Positions 41,637 to 49,647 of a DNA stretch of 64,000 bases are shown here, in pieces. The stretch's first letter is position 1. The number at the start of each line of letters is the position of its first letter. The stretch spans positions 2,232,001 to 2,296,000 of the forward strand of contig NZ_CP067412.1 in assembly GCF_023375815.1 (NCBI RefSeq). The letters run 5' to 3'. Position numbers and translations under genes: made by a program. This DNA is from Pseudomonas sp. HS6 (GTDB lineage Bacteria; Pseudomonadota; Gammaproteobacteria; Pseudomonadales; Pseudomonadaceae). A model generated the notes under the pieces. That model searched no databases. It saw only the letters and a program-made list of their open reading frames with translations, and was not told where the DNA came from.

Positions 41637-42239
41637 TCAGTCCGTTGTCATGGCGTGTTCAAGATCTGCCGAAGAGAGCCGCTCGGCTTCCTCCAGCGTT
41701 CGACGGAAGGTGGCCGTCAGGTGTTTTTCGATCAGCCAAGGGTCGGTCATGGCCGCAAGGTCGTGGGACAGTTGCGGCAGCGGACCGAACAGTTGATCGC
41801 GCAGCAATCGGCCGGCGTTGTAGGCGCCGGTTTCGACCGCTTCTTTGGAGACCAGCGAGCCTTGAGCTTTGCCCAGTTCGATCTCCGCCAGCTTGGCCAT
41901 GTTGTGTTCACGCAAAGCGCGGGCCTTTTGGAAGTCGGGGAGCTTGCCGTCGCCGATAAGCACCTGCGGCGGCGCAGCCGTGGAAGTCGGCTCGGTTTGG
42001 GTCGACAGTTGGCTGTACACGTCACGCTGTATCCGGTCTTGTTGGTGGCGTTCAGCGACGGCGGTTTTGCTTGGGTCAGCGGTGTCGCGAATCAACGCTT
42101 CGCTGGCCTGCACATCCACCAGTTTTCCATTCGGCGACAGCACCAGGCGGTTGTTGTTTTTCAACCAGGTGATGTAGCTCGGTGCCCTGCCTATCCGCGC
42201 CGCGAAGGCGCTTTTCGACAGGTAAGATGGTTCTGTCAT
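41637..42239 (-). CDS. Terminase small subunit (gpNu1-like)
   Basis: A 200-residue DNA-binding protein. A winged-helix N-terminus (YLSKSAFAARIGRAPSYITW) recognises DNA, followed by a helical domain with LPDFQKARALREHNMAKLAE and IELGKAQG. AGGAGG lies 6 bases before ATG 42239. The gap upstream (42240-42405) has cos-like GC-rich sequence. Confidence 0.87.
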   Translation of the reverse strand: MTEPSYLSKSAFAARIGRAPSYITWLKNNNRLVLSPNGKLVDVQASEALIRDTADPSKTAVAERHQQDRIQRDVYSQLSTQTEPTSTAAPPQVLIGDGKLPDFQKARALREHNMAKLAEIELGKAQGSLVSKEAVETGAYNAGRLLRDQLFGPLPQLSHDLAAMTDPWLIEKHLTATFRRTLEEAERLSSADLEHAMTTD

Positions 42240-42405
42240 AAGCCCTCCTTTCAACGGCTTTTCAATGCAGACCTTTCAATTTCAATGGATTGAATTTCAG
42301 TAAGCTGGGGGCGCTCCCGCTAACACTTTCCCGCGGGTTTCCGACCCCGTGTCCTTCAGATACCGCTAGGGTCCCCGGCGGATTTCGGCGCCCCAAATCG
42401 GTGCA
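42240..42405 (-). other. Candidate cos site region
   Basis: A non-coding gap just upstream of the terminase small subunit, where cos lies in lambda. It contains CCCGCGGGTTTCCGACCCCG and CTAGGGTCCCCGGCGG near 42338-42383, GC-rich patches within otherwise AT-rich DNA (TTTCAATTTCAATGG at 42275-42290). No ORF or terminator explains it. The assignment rests on position and composition only. Confidence 0.4.
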
Positions 42406-42750
42406 TCACCCCTGCTCGCCCCCGGCTGGCGGGACTTCGCTGAGGCCCAGCCGCTTGGCTGCCCAGCGTTCGTACAACCCGATGGCAACATCGGCACCGG
42501 CCATCGCGGTGAGGCAACCCAACGCGCCCGCCGTCCAGATCGACATGCCGGCGGCGATCATCAGCATCATCGCCGACACCCCGCAGACAATGCAGGCACC
42601 AGATCGAAGCGCAAGGCGGCGCAACAACGCCCAGCCCCGCGCCCCATCCTTGTCGGCCCTCCACATCTCCCCCGATACGCCGCCGACCAGGGCCAGGACG
42701 ATCACTAACCAGATCGGCATCTCTGCCAGCGCTTGTTGCTCGTTTGTCAT
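42406..42750 (-). CDS. Phage holin
   Basis: A 114-residue membrane protein with three hydrophobic segments (IWLVIVLALVGGVSG; SGACIVCGVSAMMLMIAAG; IWTAGALGCLTAMAGAD), the first starting after a short N-terminus. This fits the class of small phage holins. It sits far from the endolysin (20602) but next to the terminase genes, an order seen in several Pseudomonas lambda-head phages. AGGGG lies 8 bases before ATG 42750. Confidence 0.8.
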   Translation of the reverse strand: MTNEQQALAEMPIWLVIVLALVGGVSGEMWRADKDGARGWALLRRLALRSGACIVCGVSAMMLMIAAGMSIWTAGALGCLTAMAGADVAIGLYERWAAKRLGLSEVPPAGGEQG

Positions 42751-42765
42751 CGCCAACCCCTAAAC

Positions 42766-42794
42766 GCAAAAACCCGGCGCAATGGCCGGGTTTG
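42766..42794 (-). terminator. Terminator upstream of the holin
   Basis: Minus-strand AAACCCGGC-CATTGC-GCCGGGTTTTTG: a 9-bp stem with T's. It would end transcripts coming from the replication region. Confidence 0.8.
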
Positions 42795-43277
42795 GTGGTG
42801 TGGTGCCTGCCGCTCTCTGCGGTCGCACCTATCGAAGATGCCTACTTTTTACAGGTCGATTCCGGTGGCAGCAACCCCGGTTTAATGCCACCCGGCGAAT
42901 ATGTGGGTAACACCGGGTGAACGCCTAGCGAATGTCGGCGAATATCCCACCCCGGCATTCTGCTGTTACGGCGGCGTCCCATCTGTCCCACCCTTCAGAA
43001 TCGAAGTAGGACGCCTGAGAGCGCCTAAAGTCGGGGCTTCGCCCCACTGTCCTACTTATCTCTCTCCTTTCTCGTGTAATGGAAGAATCTTAAAGAACAC
43101 GCATGCGCGTGAAACGCGCGTATTGCTGCCCGCTACGCTTACACGGGCGGGAGGCACTTTGCAGCGGGACGGTGGGACAGCCCAACAACGACAAGGCCCG
43201 CACCTGTCCCACTGCATCAAAACGCAGCGGGACAAGACGGGCCAGTGGGACGAAAACAGCCGGACGGATGCCAAGGG
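42795..43277 (-). other. Non-coding gap with repeated GTGGGAC/GTCCCAC motifs
   Basis: No convincing gene. The motifs GTCCCA, GTGGGAC and CGGGAC recur in both orientations at about 42977-42990, 43150-43165, 43197-43212 and 43227-43252. CATGCGCGTG-AAA-CGCGCG (43102-43123) is another palindrome. The position, upstream of the late gene cluster, suits late promoter or antitermination sites. Confidence 0.45.
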
Positions 43278-43637
43278 TCACGCAGCCAACCCCATCATCA
43301 CCCCGAAGATCTGCAGGTGTGCGTCATGCAAACGCTGGTAGTACGTGTCACGGCCACAACCGCAGTGCGCGTACCGCAAGCGCATATCAACATCGAGCGT
43401 GCAGTAATGCTCCCGCACAACCGTCACCAGCTCGGGCGCCAGATGCTTGTTCACAATCAGCTCGATGTCGAGAGAACTCTCCAGCGGCGCACGAAAGGCC
43501 CGCCGTCCACGGATCAGTTGCCCATTACTCTCCATCATCATGGCAACCATATTCCCCCCAGCGAGCCCCCCTTTCGAATGTTCAGAATGCAGCTCCTGCG
43601 CCCACAACCGAAGCAGCGAATCGATCTCCTTAATCAA
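43278..43637 (-). CDS. Hypothetical phage protein, possibly an antitermination Q-like protein
   Basis: A 119-residue protein from TTG 43637 (GAGGAG 7 bases upstream, coupled to the replication gene stop). It contains SLLRLWAQELHSEHSKGG, PLESSLDIELIVNKHLAPEL and RYAHCGCGRDTYYQRLHDAH. The last block resembles the small helical end of phage Q-type antiterminators, and its position before the late gene cluster fits. The family match is weak. Confidence 0.5.
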   Translation of the reverse strand: MIKEIDSLLRLWAQELHSEHSKGGLAGGNMVAMMMESNGQLIRGRRAFRAPLESSLDIELIVNKHLAPELVTVVREHYCTLDVDMRLRYAHCGCGRDTYYQRLHDAHLQIFGVMMGLAA

Positions 43638-45846
43638 AGCAAGGCTCCTCAATTGGTTCCCGCTTCAACGCCGAAGCCCCACCCCACCCGGCCGGCTTCT
43701 TGTATGCCCACGGCCGCTGACCACTCTTCACCAACGGAGGCATCCGAACACGCCGCCATCCCAACCGATGCATGATCGCCCCGACGCGCATCTGCTCCGG
43801 CTTACCCCAATGCCCGAAGTCCAACTTCAACGCACTGGTCAGCACGTCACTGCCGGTGGTGGTCTCGCCGATCTGGGATTCTTCCAACCAAGTCAGAATC
43901 GGCCCTTCCCACTCGTCCACCACAAAGCGCTCGTCCTGTTCCTCGCCGAACATCGCCGCCTCATCCAGCGTCACCCACCAAAGGTCGCCCGCGTCGTAAC
44001 AGAACACCGCCTCGGCCCACAGCTGATCGCGGATCGAACGCAACAGCTCAAGATCCACTTTTGTGCACGCCACCGGCCAATAACGGCGGTTACCGGTCGC
44101 GTCCTTCAGGTACTCGTCTTGGTTCGTCGTCCCAACGAACACGCACTGACGCGGTACGTCCATCGTGCGACGGCCGTAACTCTCACGGTAAGTATCGATG
44201 GACGCCGAGAAAAACTGCTTGGCCTTGGTACTCTCGGCCTTGTTGAAACTATCCAGCTCGCCCAGCTCGACGATCCACTTGCCCCGGATCGCCTGAAACC
44301 CGTCCTTGTCGCCCAGCGCGAACGGCGTATCCATGAACCACTCGCCGCCGAGAATACTCATCGCCGTCGACTTACCGGCGCCCTGCGCACCCTCAAGAAT
44401 CATCACGGAGTCAGCCTTGCAGCCCGGCTTCATTACCCGCGCCACGGCCGACAACATCCAGCGCTTACCGACCTTGCTCGAGTAATCGGTAGCGTTCACG
44501 CCCATGACGTCCGTGAGCCAGCTTTCCAGGCGCGGCACGCGATCCCACTCAAGCTTGCGGAGGTACTGCCGCACCGGATGGAACGCATGGTCATGCGCAA
44601 CCACACTCACCGCCTCGATCACATGCGACGCCTTCACCCGCAAGTTGTACTGCTGCGCGAGCCACTTCATCACCCGCACATCATCTATGTCCGCCCAATC
44701 GCCCGTGCCGCCGCCATAAGGCGCCGCACGCAGCTTCACGATCTTCGAACTGAACGCGCTGTAACTGATCACCCCGGCCCAACGTTCATCGTTGGCCAGG
44801 ATCAACTCGACGTTCTGCATGTGCGCGATCAACGCCCCGCTCTCGCTTCGAGCCAGCATGTCTTTCCAGCCACCAGCGGCCGGCGGCTTGACGACCGCCA
44901 ACACCTGACGGCGCACGGCCTCCAAACCTTCGGCGACATGCAGGTCGTTGAAGTCAGTCCACTTGATCTCCCGCTCACCGGAAAAGATCGGCGCAACCAC
45001 TTGGCCACCGACAATCAGCGCCGCGTTACTGGCCTTCTCTTCACCAGGGTTCCAGGCATCACCGTTGGGCTTCGTGGTCTTCCAGTCATCGTCCCGGCAG
45101 ATAATCAGCGGGCAGCCAGCAAAGCGCTCACGCATCGCCTTGCACACCACCAGCAAGTTGCCGGCGTCAAACGCGATGGCCACGGTCAGCGACGTCGCCA
45201 TATGCAGGCTTGCGCCCGTGGCATAGCCCTCACATACCAGCACTGGCTCGCCCGGATCTGGATGCGGACCGATTAGGTGAAAGGCGCCCTCCTTCGACAT
45301 CCCGTAGGGCCAATACGACTTGTCCCGGCCGGTGTCTTCCTGCTTGGTTGGAAACACCACCTGCAGGCCGACAATCTCGTCACGCACGTTGGACATCGGC
45401 ACTAGGAACGCACCGGTGCGCGGCGCATACCGAACACCGACACCAACGATCTGCTTACGATCCAGATAGTCGCTACGGCCCTTCTCCGGCATGCGCTTGA
45501 ACATCCCCGCCGCCCGCTTGGCCGCACGACGCGCCGCACTAGCCGCTATCTCAGCAGCCCGGCGTTTCGCCTCCTCCTGCCGAGCGCGCATGACCTCACG
45601 CTCTTCCGGCGACATCCGCCCGGCCTTGACCTTGATCTTCTGCGACTCACCCGAACGCCAATCTCCGAATGCGCCAAAAATCAGCGTTTCACCCTTCTCG
45701 GTACGATGCTCATGAGCGATATACCAGCCGTTCTTTTCCTTGCCCTTGTCCTGCGCCGTCTTGCACCGGGTGAGCTTACCGAACACCAATGGCTGTGCAG
45801 GCTCAAGCCCATAATCGGCGAATTGCCCCATAACCTCATCCAGCAT
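43630..45846 (-). CDS. Phage replication protein with TOPRIM primase and VapE/SF3-type ATPase
   Basis: A 738-residue protein. The N-terminal region (about 1-270) has a TOPRIM-like primase part (GEPVLVCEGYATGASLHMAT, PLIICRDDDWKTTKPNGD). The C-terminal half has a VapE-type helicase/ATPase: Walker A MILEGAQGAGKSTAMSILGG (about 475-494), Walker B KWIVELGELDSFNKAES, then FVGTTNQDEYLKDATGNRRY. Such proteins prime and unwind phage DNA. The product ends at EPIEEPCFD. It overlaps the downstream gene. Confidence 0.9.
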   Translation of the reverse strand: MLDEVMGQFADYGLEPAQPLVFGKLTRCKTAQDKGKEKNGWYIAHEHRTEKGETLIFGAFGDWRSGESQKIKVKAGRMSPEEREVMRARQEEAKRRAAEIAASAARRAAKRAAGMFKRMPEKGRSDYLDRKQIVGVGVRYAPRTGAFLVPMSNVRDEIVGLQVVFPTKQEDTGRDKSYWPYGMSKEGAFHLIGPHPDPGEPVLVCEGYATGASLHMATSLTVAIAFDAGNLLVVCKAMRERFAGCPLIICRDDDWKTTKPNGDAWNPGEEKASNAALIVGGQVVAPIFSGEREIKWTDFNDLHVAEGLEAVRRQVLAVVKPPAAGGWKDMLARSESGALIAHMQNVELILANDERWAGVISYSAFSSKIVKLRAAPYGGGTGDWADIDDVRVMKWLAQQYNLRVKASHVIEAVSVVAHDHAFHPVRQYLRKLEWDRVPRLESWLTDVMGVNATDYSSKVGKRWMLSAVARVMKPGCKADSVMILEGAQGAGKSTAMSILGGEWFMDTPFALGDKDGFQAIRGKWIVELGELDSFNKAESTKAKQFFSASIDTYRESYGRRTMDVPRQCVFVGTTNQDEYLKDATGNRRYWPVACTKVDLELLRSIRDQLWAEAVFCYDAGDLWWVTLDEAAMFGEEQDERFVVDEWEGPILTWLEESQIGETTTGSDVLTSALKLDFGHWGKPEQMRVGAIMHRLGWRRVRMPPLVKSGQRPWAYKKPAGWGGASALKREPIEEPCFD

Positions 45847-46063
45847 GGCGAGCCCCCTTCAGTTCGTCGACAGAAAGGCATTCCACGCATTGCGTGCAGC
45901 CGGGCTGCGCCAAACGACGGGCCTCAGGGATCGGGTCATCACACGTTTCGCAGAACAGAAACGAATGCGCCGCCAAAGCAGGCTTGGCGGCGTTGCGAGC
46001 AGCGAGCGCTTGATCGATACGCTCTTGCACCAGGTCATTAGCGAAGTCAGCGATATCAGCCAC
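45836..46063 (-). CDS. TraR/DksA-type zinc finger protein
   Basis: A 75-residue protein from GTG 46063 (GGGGTG 8 bases before). The core FCETCDDPIPEARRLAQPGC, then TQCVECLS forms the four-Cys zinc finger of TraR/DksA. Such phage proteins bind RNA polymerase in its secondary channel without ppGpp. It overlaps the replication gene. Confidence 0.88.
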   Translation of the reverse strand: MADIADFANDLVQERIDQALAARNAAKPALAAHSFLFCETCDDPIPEARRLAQPGCTQCVECLSVDELKGARHAG

Positions 46064-46574
46064 GATCAACACCCCGCGTTGTCTGGTTGACATACGTGGC
46101 GCGATTGAACAGCCCCAACAACCCCTGAATCCCACGAAACACCTGTAGGCGTATCGCGGCCAGCTCCTCATCAGTGACGACACCGTCACCAATGCTCTTG
46201 GCCCAGGTGTCCGCCAGATCCGCCACCTTGCGGAAGTATTCCGCGATACCGGTGGTCAACGTCTCGGGCATGTCGTTGGTGTAAGCCTCGGCCAGCTCCT
46301 GCCAGGTCGTGTCACCGACCAACGCATGCACCGCATCCAGAATGCGGCGATCCTTGGTCAGCTCCAGAATCTCGCCGAACTCTTGAATGTTCACCGTGTG
46401 GCTTGGGTGGGTTGGGGAAAGCTTGTGCTGCAGCGTGGTCGCATTTCGGCCGGTGGTGGCGGCGATGGCTGCGGCGCCGCCGGGGTAGTCCCGTGCGGCG
46501 TGGTAAAGCGCGAGATCGAGCGGCAGAACTTCCCGCTGCGCCCGGTCTAGAGAGCTCAGAATGATACGGCTCAT
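46056..46574 (-). CDS. Phage regulatory protein CII
   Basis: A 172-residue phage CII-type regulator (Phage_CII group): VLPLDLALYHAARDYPGGAA, AIAATTGRNATTLQHKLSPT, PSHTVNIQEFGEILELTKDR. The N-terminal HTH-like segment lies at residues about 30-50. It lies between the Cro-like and replication genes, as in lambdoid control regions. Overlaps the zinc finger gene by 8 bases. Confidence 0.83.
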   Translation of the reverse strand: MSRIILSSLDRAQREVLPLDLALYHAARDYPGGAAAIAATTGRNATTLQHKLSPTHPSHTVNIQEFGEILELTKDRRILDAVHALVGDTTWQELAEAYTNDMPETLTTGIAEYFRKVADLADTWAKSIGDGVVTDEELAAIRLQVFRGIQGLLGLFNRATYVNQTTRGVDRG

Positions 46575-46904
46575 GGCATTAATCCTTGTAAGTTGCCAGT
46601 GCCGCGCGACATGCAGTGGTGATACATTTGCCGCGTGGCTTGAAAGGGCCCAAACGCCGGCTAGATCTTCGGGATCGATACCGGCACCGTGCCGGGGCGA
46701 ACAATCCGTTGTTCACCCCAGGCGCAACAGCTGCCCAATCTGTGGTGGAAAAGGCAGCAACACCAAGGCTTCCGAGCCTTGGAAAGCGCGATAGAGAGAG
46801 TTGGTTGCATGTGGTGTGCCCGCCTACCTTTATCGCGACCCGATAGCGCTGTGGTGGTGCGTGTCGGGAGGAACTTGGCGACCTCTGGGTCGCCTTTTTT
46901 CTTG
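46575..46904 (+). ncRNA. Possible small RNA in the cro-cII gap, antisense to the early transcript
   Basis: There is no gene in this 330-base gap. On the plus strand GGCGACC-TCT-GGGTCGCC-TTTTTT (46877-46902) is a strong terminator. It ends next to the stop of the Cro-like gene on the other strand. The T-run exists only in the plus direction, so a rightward RNA of up to about 300 bases, antisense to the cro-cII message, is plausible. Promoter not located. Confidence 0.35.
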
Positions 46905-47165
46905 CTACGCAGCAGCTTTATGAGGGGCCGAAGCGTTCAACAGCCAAGCTACTTGGAAGGCATTGCCTTTCTGCTTTGCAGCTGTCGCCAAGAGCTCGGC
47001 GTATTTGGTTTCACCTGTGTAGTCCGTTCGCGGCAAGCACGCAGCCTGACGCCATTTGTTCAACGCCTGATAGCTTCTATTGCATACCTTGGCGGCGGCC
47101 CCGATGCCGCCTACGGCTTCAAACGCGAATGCAATCGCGCTCGGAAAATCTGCGGGGTCCAACAT
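46905..47165 (-). CDS. Cro-like/YdaS-type DNA-binding protein
   Basis: An 86-residue helix-turn-helix protein: PSAIAFAFEAVGGIGAAAKV, CNRSYQALNKWRQAACLP (HTH at about residues 25-48). It is divergent from the CI repressor and the first gene of the rightward early transcript, the cro position. GGAGG is 6 bases before ATG 47165. Confidence 0.8.
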   Translation of the reverse strand: MLDPADFPSAIAFAFEAVGGIGAAAKVCNRSYQALNKWRQAACLPRTDYTGETKYAELLATAAKQKGNAFQVAWLLNASAPHKAAA

Positions 47166-47179
47166 GACAGCCTCCACTT

Positions 47180-47196
47180 ATCAACTTGCGGTTGAT
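47180..47196 (-). promoter_or_regulatory. Repressor operator 1 (cro side)
   Basis: ATCAACTTGCGGTTGAT, a dyad with half-site ATCAAC. It lies 15 bases upstream of the cro start and shares the TCAAC/GTTGA half-site with three other sites. An additional half-site ATCAAC is at 47204-47209. Confidence 0.7.
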
Positions 47197-47236
47197 GTTA
47201 TAGATCAACTGACTATTGCGCAACCTTTGTGAGACT

Positions 47237-47253
47237 CTCAACCAATGGTTGAT
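47237..47253 (+). promoter_or_regulatory. Repressor operator 2, over the cI start codon
   Basis: CTCAACCAATGGTTGAT contains TCAACC-AAT-GGTTGA, whose centre ATG is the start codon of the cI gene. Repressor bound here would block its own translation or transcription, so autoregulation is likely. Confidence 0.7.
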
Positions 47254-47976
47254 AAAAACTCTCTTCGCGCAGCTTTCAGCGAGCGCCTACACGAAGCCCT
47301 CAACGATGCCGGCGTACGCAGCCGGGGACGTGGCGTGGACATACATCGTCAGTTGAAAACTATGGGAGTGGATAAAACCACGCAGGCAGTCAGTAAATGG
47401 CTGAATGGTGAAGCAATGGCTGAAGCAGACAGCATGGCTGCGCTCTGCTCATGGCTGAAGGTACGCCGTGAATGGTTAGAGTATGGAGTGCTACCGAAGG
47501 AACAGACTGGTGGGGGGAACGTTCATCGGATGATGGCTAACCATGAGAGTAATATCAGCGAAATCAACCAGCGCTTTGGAAAAGTTCCTCTAATTTCCTG
47601 GGTACAGGCAGGTGCGTGGTGCGAGGCAGTCTCAAATATTGACGACTACGATACGGCCTCATGGCTATCTTGCCCGGTCCCTATCAGCAATCAAGGTTAT
47701 GCCTTAAAAGTTCTCGGAGACTCAATGACAAATCCTGGCCCAGGACGAAGCTATCCTACCGGATGTATAATTTTTGTTGATCCTGAGGCAGAGACTAAAA
47801 CAGGCGATAGAGTAATTGCCAGGGTTCCACGCACCAATGAAGCCACATTCAAAATACTAGTATCAGATGCTGGACGGCAATTTCTGAGGCCCATCAATCC
47901 TCAATATCCGATAATTGATATTACTGAAGAAACACATATTTGCGGAAAGGTAGTAGGGTCATTCATACCTGAGTAA
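47245..47976 (+). CDS. CI-type prophage repressor, XRE-S24 family
   Basis: A 243-residue repressor with N-terminal HTH (residues about 15-60, TTQAVSKWLNGEAMAEADSM) and C-terminal LexA/CI-like self-cleaving domain. The cleavage site is Ala122-Gly123 (SWVQAGAWCEA), catalytic Ser160 in VLGDSMTNPG and Lys203 in ATFKILV. It keeps the prophage silent and is inactivated by RecA during SOS. It starts without a clear RBS, inside an operator. Confidence 0.92.
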   Translation: MVDKNSLRAAFSERLHEALNDAGVRSRGRGVDIHRQLKTMGVDKTTQAVSKWLNGEAMAEADSMAALCSWLKVRREWLEYGVLPKEQTGGGNVHRMMANHESNISEINQRFGKVPLISWVQAGAWCEAVSNIDDYDTASWLSCPVPISNQGYALKVLGDSMTNPGPGRSYPTGCIIFVDPEAETKTGDRVIARVPRTNEATFKILVSDAGRQFLRPINPQYPIIDITEETHICGKVVGSFIPE

Positions 47977-47989
47977 CAGTATATTCCGT

Positions 47990-48640
47990 TTACGTGACTG
48001 AAAAAAACCTCCCGTAATTCTCTAGCACCTTGAGGACGCCTTCATAATTGTTGTGCCTACGCCAATTCCAGAACCTAACATCACCTATGGCGACCGAATA
48101 AATATACCTTAAAAATTGCGATGGCAACTGTGGTGCATTACACAAGTAAGGTTTACCGTCAGCGCTCATATACCAGACATAGCCTTTACCAGCATCGGCC
48201 TTTTCATACCAGCCGTTTCTGCTCTCTTGAAAGTCCACTTCATCAAACAAACGACTCTCAAACTCTTCAGACTCATATACACAATGTATATGAGCGTGAA
48301 CTATACAACCTCCAGAGTGGTTCGTAGAAACGCCCGCACCACTCTCAAAAAAAACCAGCCGTCTTCCAAAATTCGCGGAAGCATATGAAATCAAATTCTT
48401 CATAATCTCATTTACTTGCTCGAGTTCCGACACAGAAAGCACCGAAAAATTATTCAAATGTCTCTTGGGAACAATCATCACATGCGAATCATTCAGAGGA
48501 CCAATGCTCGGAATAACTACAAAGTCTTCACTCGCAAAAATGATGTTTTTTCCACTCGATATTAATTGTTGATACCGAGGATCGCATCCCTCAAGGGCTT
48601 GCAATTTAAGTTCTCGACAAACGTTACAATTTTGCATCAT
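47990..48640 (-). CDS. HIT-domain protein (histidine triad), prophage cargo
   Basis: A 216-residue protein. A Cys pair (NCNVCREL) is followed by NDSHVMIVPKRHLNNFSVLS (about residues 58-77) and the triad GGCIVHAHIHCVYES (about 118-132, HxHxH), with a C-terminal Trp-rich segment (WNWRRHNNYEGVL). HIT proteins cut nucleotide phosphoramidates or nucleotidyl groups. It overlaps the TM protein gene, with low GC, next to the repressor. That is the usual place for lysogenic conversion genes. Confidence 0.8.
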   Translation of the reverse strand: MMQNCNVCRELKLQALEGCDPRYQQLISSGKNIIFASEDFVVIPSIGPLNDSHVMIVPKRHLNNFSVLSVSELEQVNEIMKNLISYASANFGRRLVFFESGAGVSTNHSGGCIVHAHIHCVYESEEFESRLFDEVDFQESRNGWYEKADAGKGYVWYMSADGKPYLCNAPQLPSQFLRYIYSVAIGDVRFWNWRRHNNYEGVLKVLENYGRFFSVT

Positions 48641-49232
48641 CAGCACTCGAATTTTGAGTCGAATTATTTTCTCTATCAACTTCCGCACTATTGCCTTTCA
48701 ATTTTGGCAAAAGGTCTTCCGCCCAAGCCGCCAGACGACTCAGCACTAGATCAGAGAAATATCCAAACAAAAAACAAACCGAGAACGCTGCACTCGCCGC
48801 ACCAGAGCCTTTTAACACAATAGGGAACACACCTGAAGCAACTAAAATATACGTTACAAAGGCAACCAAACTGGAAAGAAAGGGAGTCAAAATCCTCCAG
48901 TAAAACTTATGGCATTGCCACTTTTGTTTATGCTGATCATTCTTACCTCTTGCTGTAACCCTGTAAAACCACTTCGTGTCATATACCCAGCCACCTAAAA
49001 AACCACCAAGCAGGGAAAACACGAAAACCTTATTTCTATACTCCATAGGAATAAAATTAAATTGAATCGCCAACATCAAAAATGCTACGGCAAGAAATAG
49101 CAGAACCAAGTAGCAAAACTCGAATTTTATCTGACTATCATCATTCTTAAAAAAAGGAACACAGCCTCGCCCGTCTACGCCATCACTTCCACTATTCCCG
49201 CTATCCGTGCTACCTACCGATGGCTCTGACAT
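48624..49232 (-). CDS. Membrane protein partnered with the HIT protein
   Basis: A 202-residue protein with about four hydrophobic helices: CYLVLLFLAVAFLMLAIQF, VFVFSLLGGFLGGWVYD, LTPFLSSLVAFVTYILVAS and SAAFSVCFLFGYFSDLVL. The N-terminal 50 residues are acidic, Ser/Gly-rich and cytoplasmic; the C-terminus is Asn/Ser-rich. AAGGGA is 9 bases before ATG 49232. Its 3' end overlaps the HIT gene start, so they are co-expressed. Family unknown. Low GC like its partner. Confidence 0.7.
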   Translation of the reverse strand: MSEPSVGSTDSGNSGSDGVDGRGCVPFFKNDDSQIKFEFCYLVLLFLAVAFLMLAIQFNFIPMEYRNKVFVFSLLGGFLGGWVYDTKWFYRVTARGKNDQHKQKWQCHKFYWRILTPFLSSLVAFVTYILVASGVFPIVLKGSGAASAAFSVCFLFGYFSDLVLSRLAAWAEDLLPKLKGNSAEVDRENNSTQNSSADDAKL

Positions 49233-49395
49233 CGCATTATCCCTTTCGCCAAGTATTTTAGGAAATTCAATCACGCATTTTCGACTATCACTATGCCAAA
49301 CATCAATCGCTATTTAGAGCCTATACGGCCGCATGCTTGAATTTAGGTTTCTAGCCGACTCAATGTCATGACAAAAAATTTCCACACCAACAAAA

Positions 49396-49431
49396 TCAAC
49401 CTATAGTTGACATTGCACAACCAAAGGTTGA
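49396..49431 (+). promoter_or_regulatory. Repressor operators of the left operon
   Basis: TCAACCTATAGTTGA (49396-49410) and ACAACCAAAGGTTGAT (49417-49432) share the TCAACC/GGTTGA half-sites of the operators near cro and cI. They lie 40-75 bases before the first left-operon gene, so CI would silence both early promoters. Confidence 0.7.
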
Positions 49432-49470
49432 TATTTATCTCACTCTTCCACCACAGAGCGAGGCAAAACC

Positions 49471-49647
49471 ATGCACACCACAACAACCCTGCACGTCCAC
49501 CCAACCGCTACTGACCCCTCCCGAATCTTCGAGATACGCCGCTTGGCCCGCAAGAGCGGCTGCTCGTTTGTCACCAGCAAACCGAAGCAGCAACAACTCA
49601 CCGCCCCCACTCCATTCGATTCAAACGGCGGAGGGCACGCAGCATGA
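49471..49647 (+). CDS. Small phage protein, first gene of left operon
   Basis: A 58-residue basic protein from ATG 49471 with GAGG 7 bases upstream: MHTTTTLHVHPTATDPSRIF, EIRRLARKSGCSFVTSKPKQ, ending GGGHAA. The stop overlaps the next start as ATGA. No family recognised, but RBS and coupling support a real gene. Confidence 0.6.
   Translation: MHTTTTLHVHPTATDPSRIFEIRRLARKSGCSFVTSKPKQQQLTAPTPFDSNGGGHAA

Noticed and set aside
42901..43341. 146-codon plus-strand frame in the GTGGGAC gap
   Set aside because: No RBS, it runs against all neighbouring phage genes, and its residues reflect the repeated motifs.
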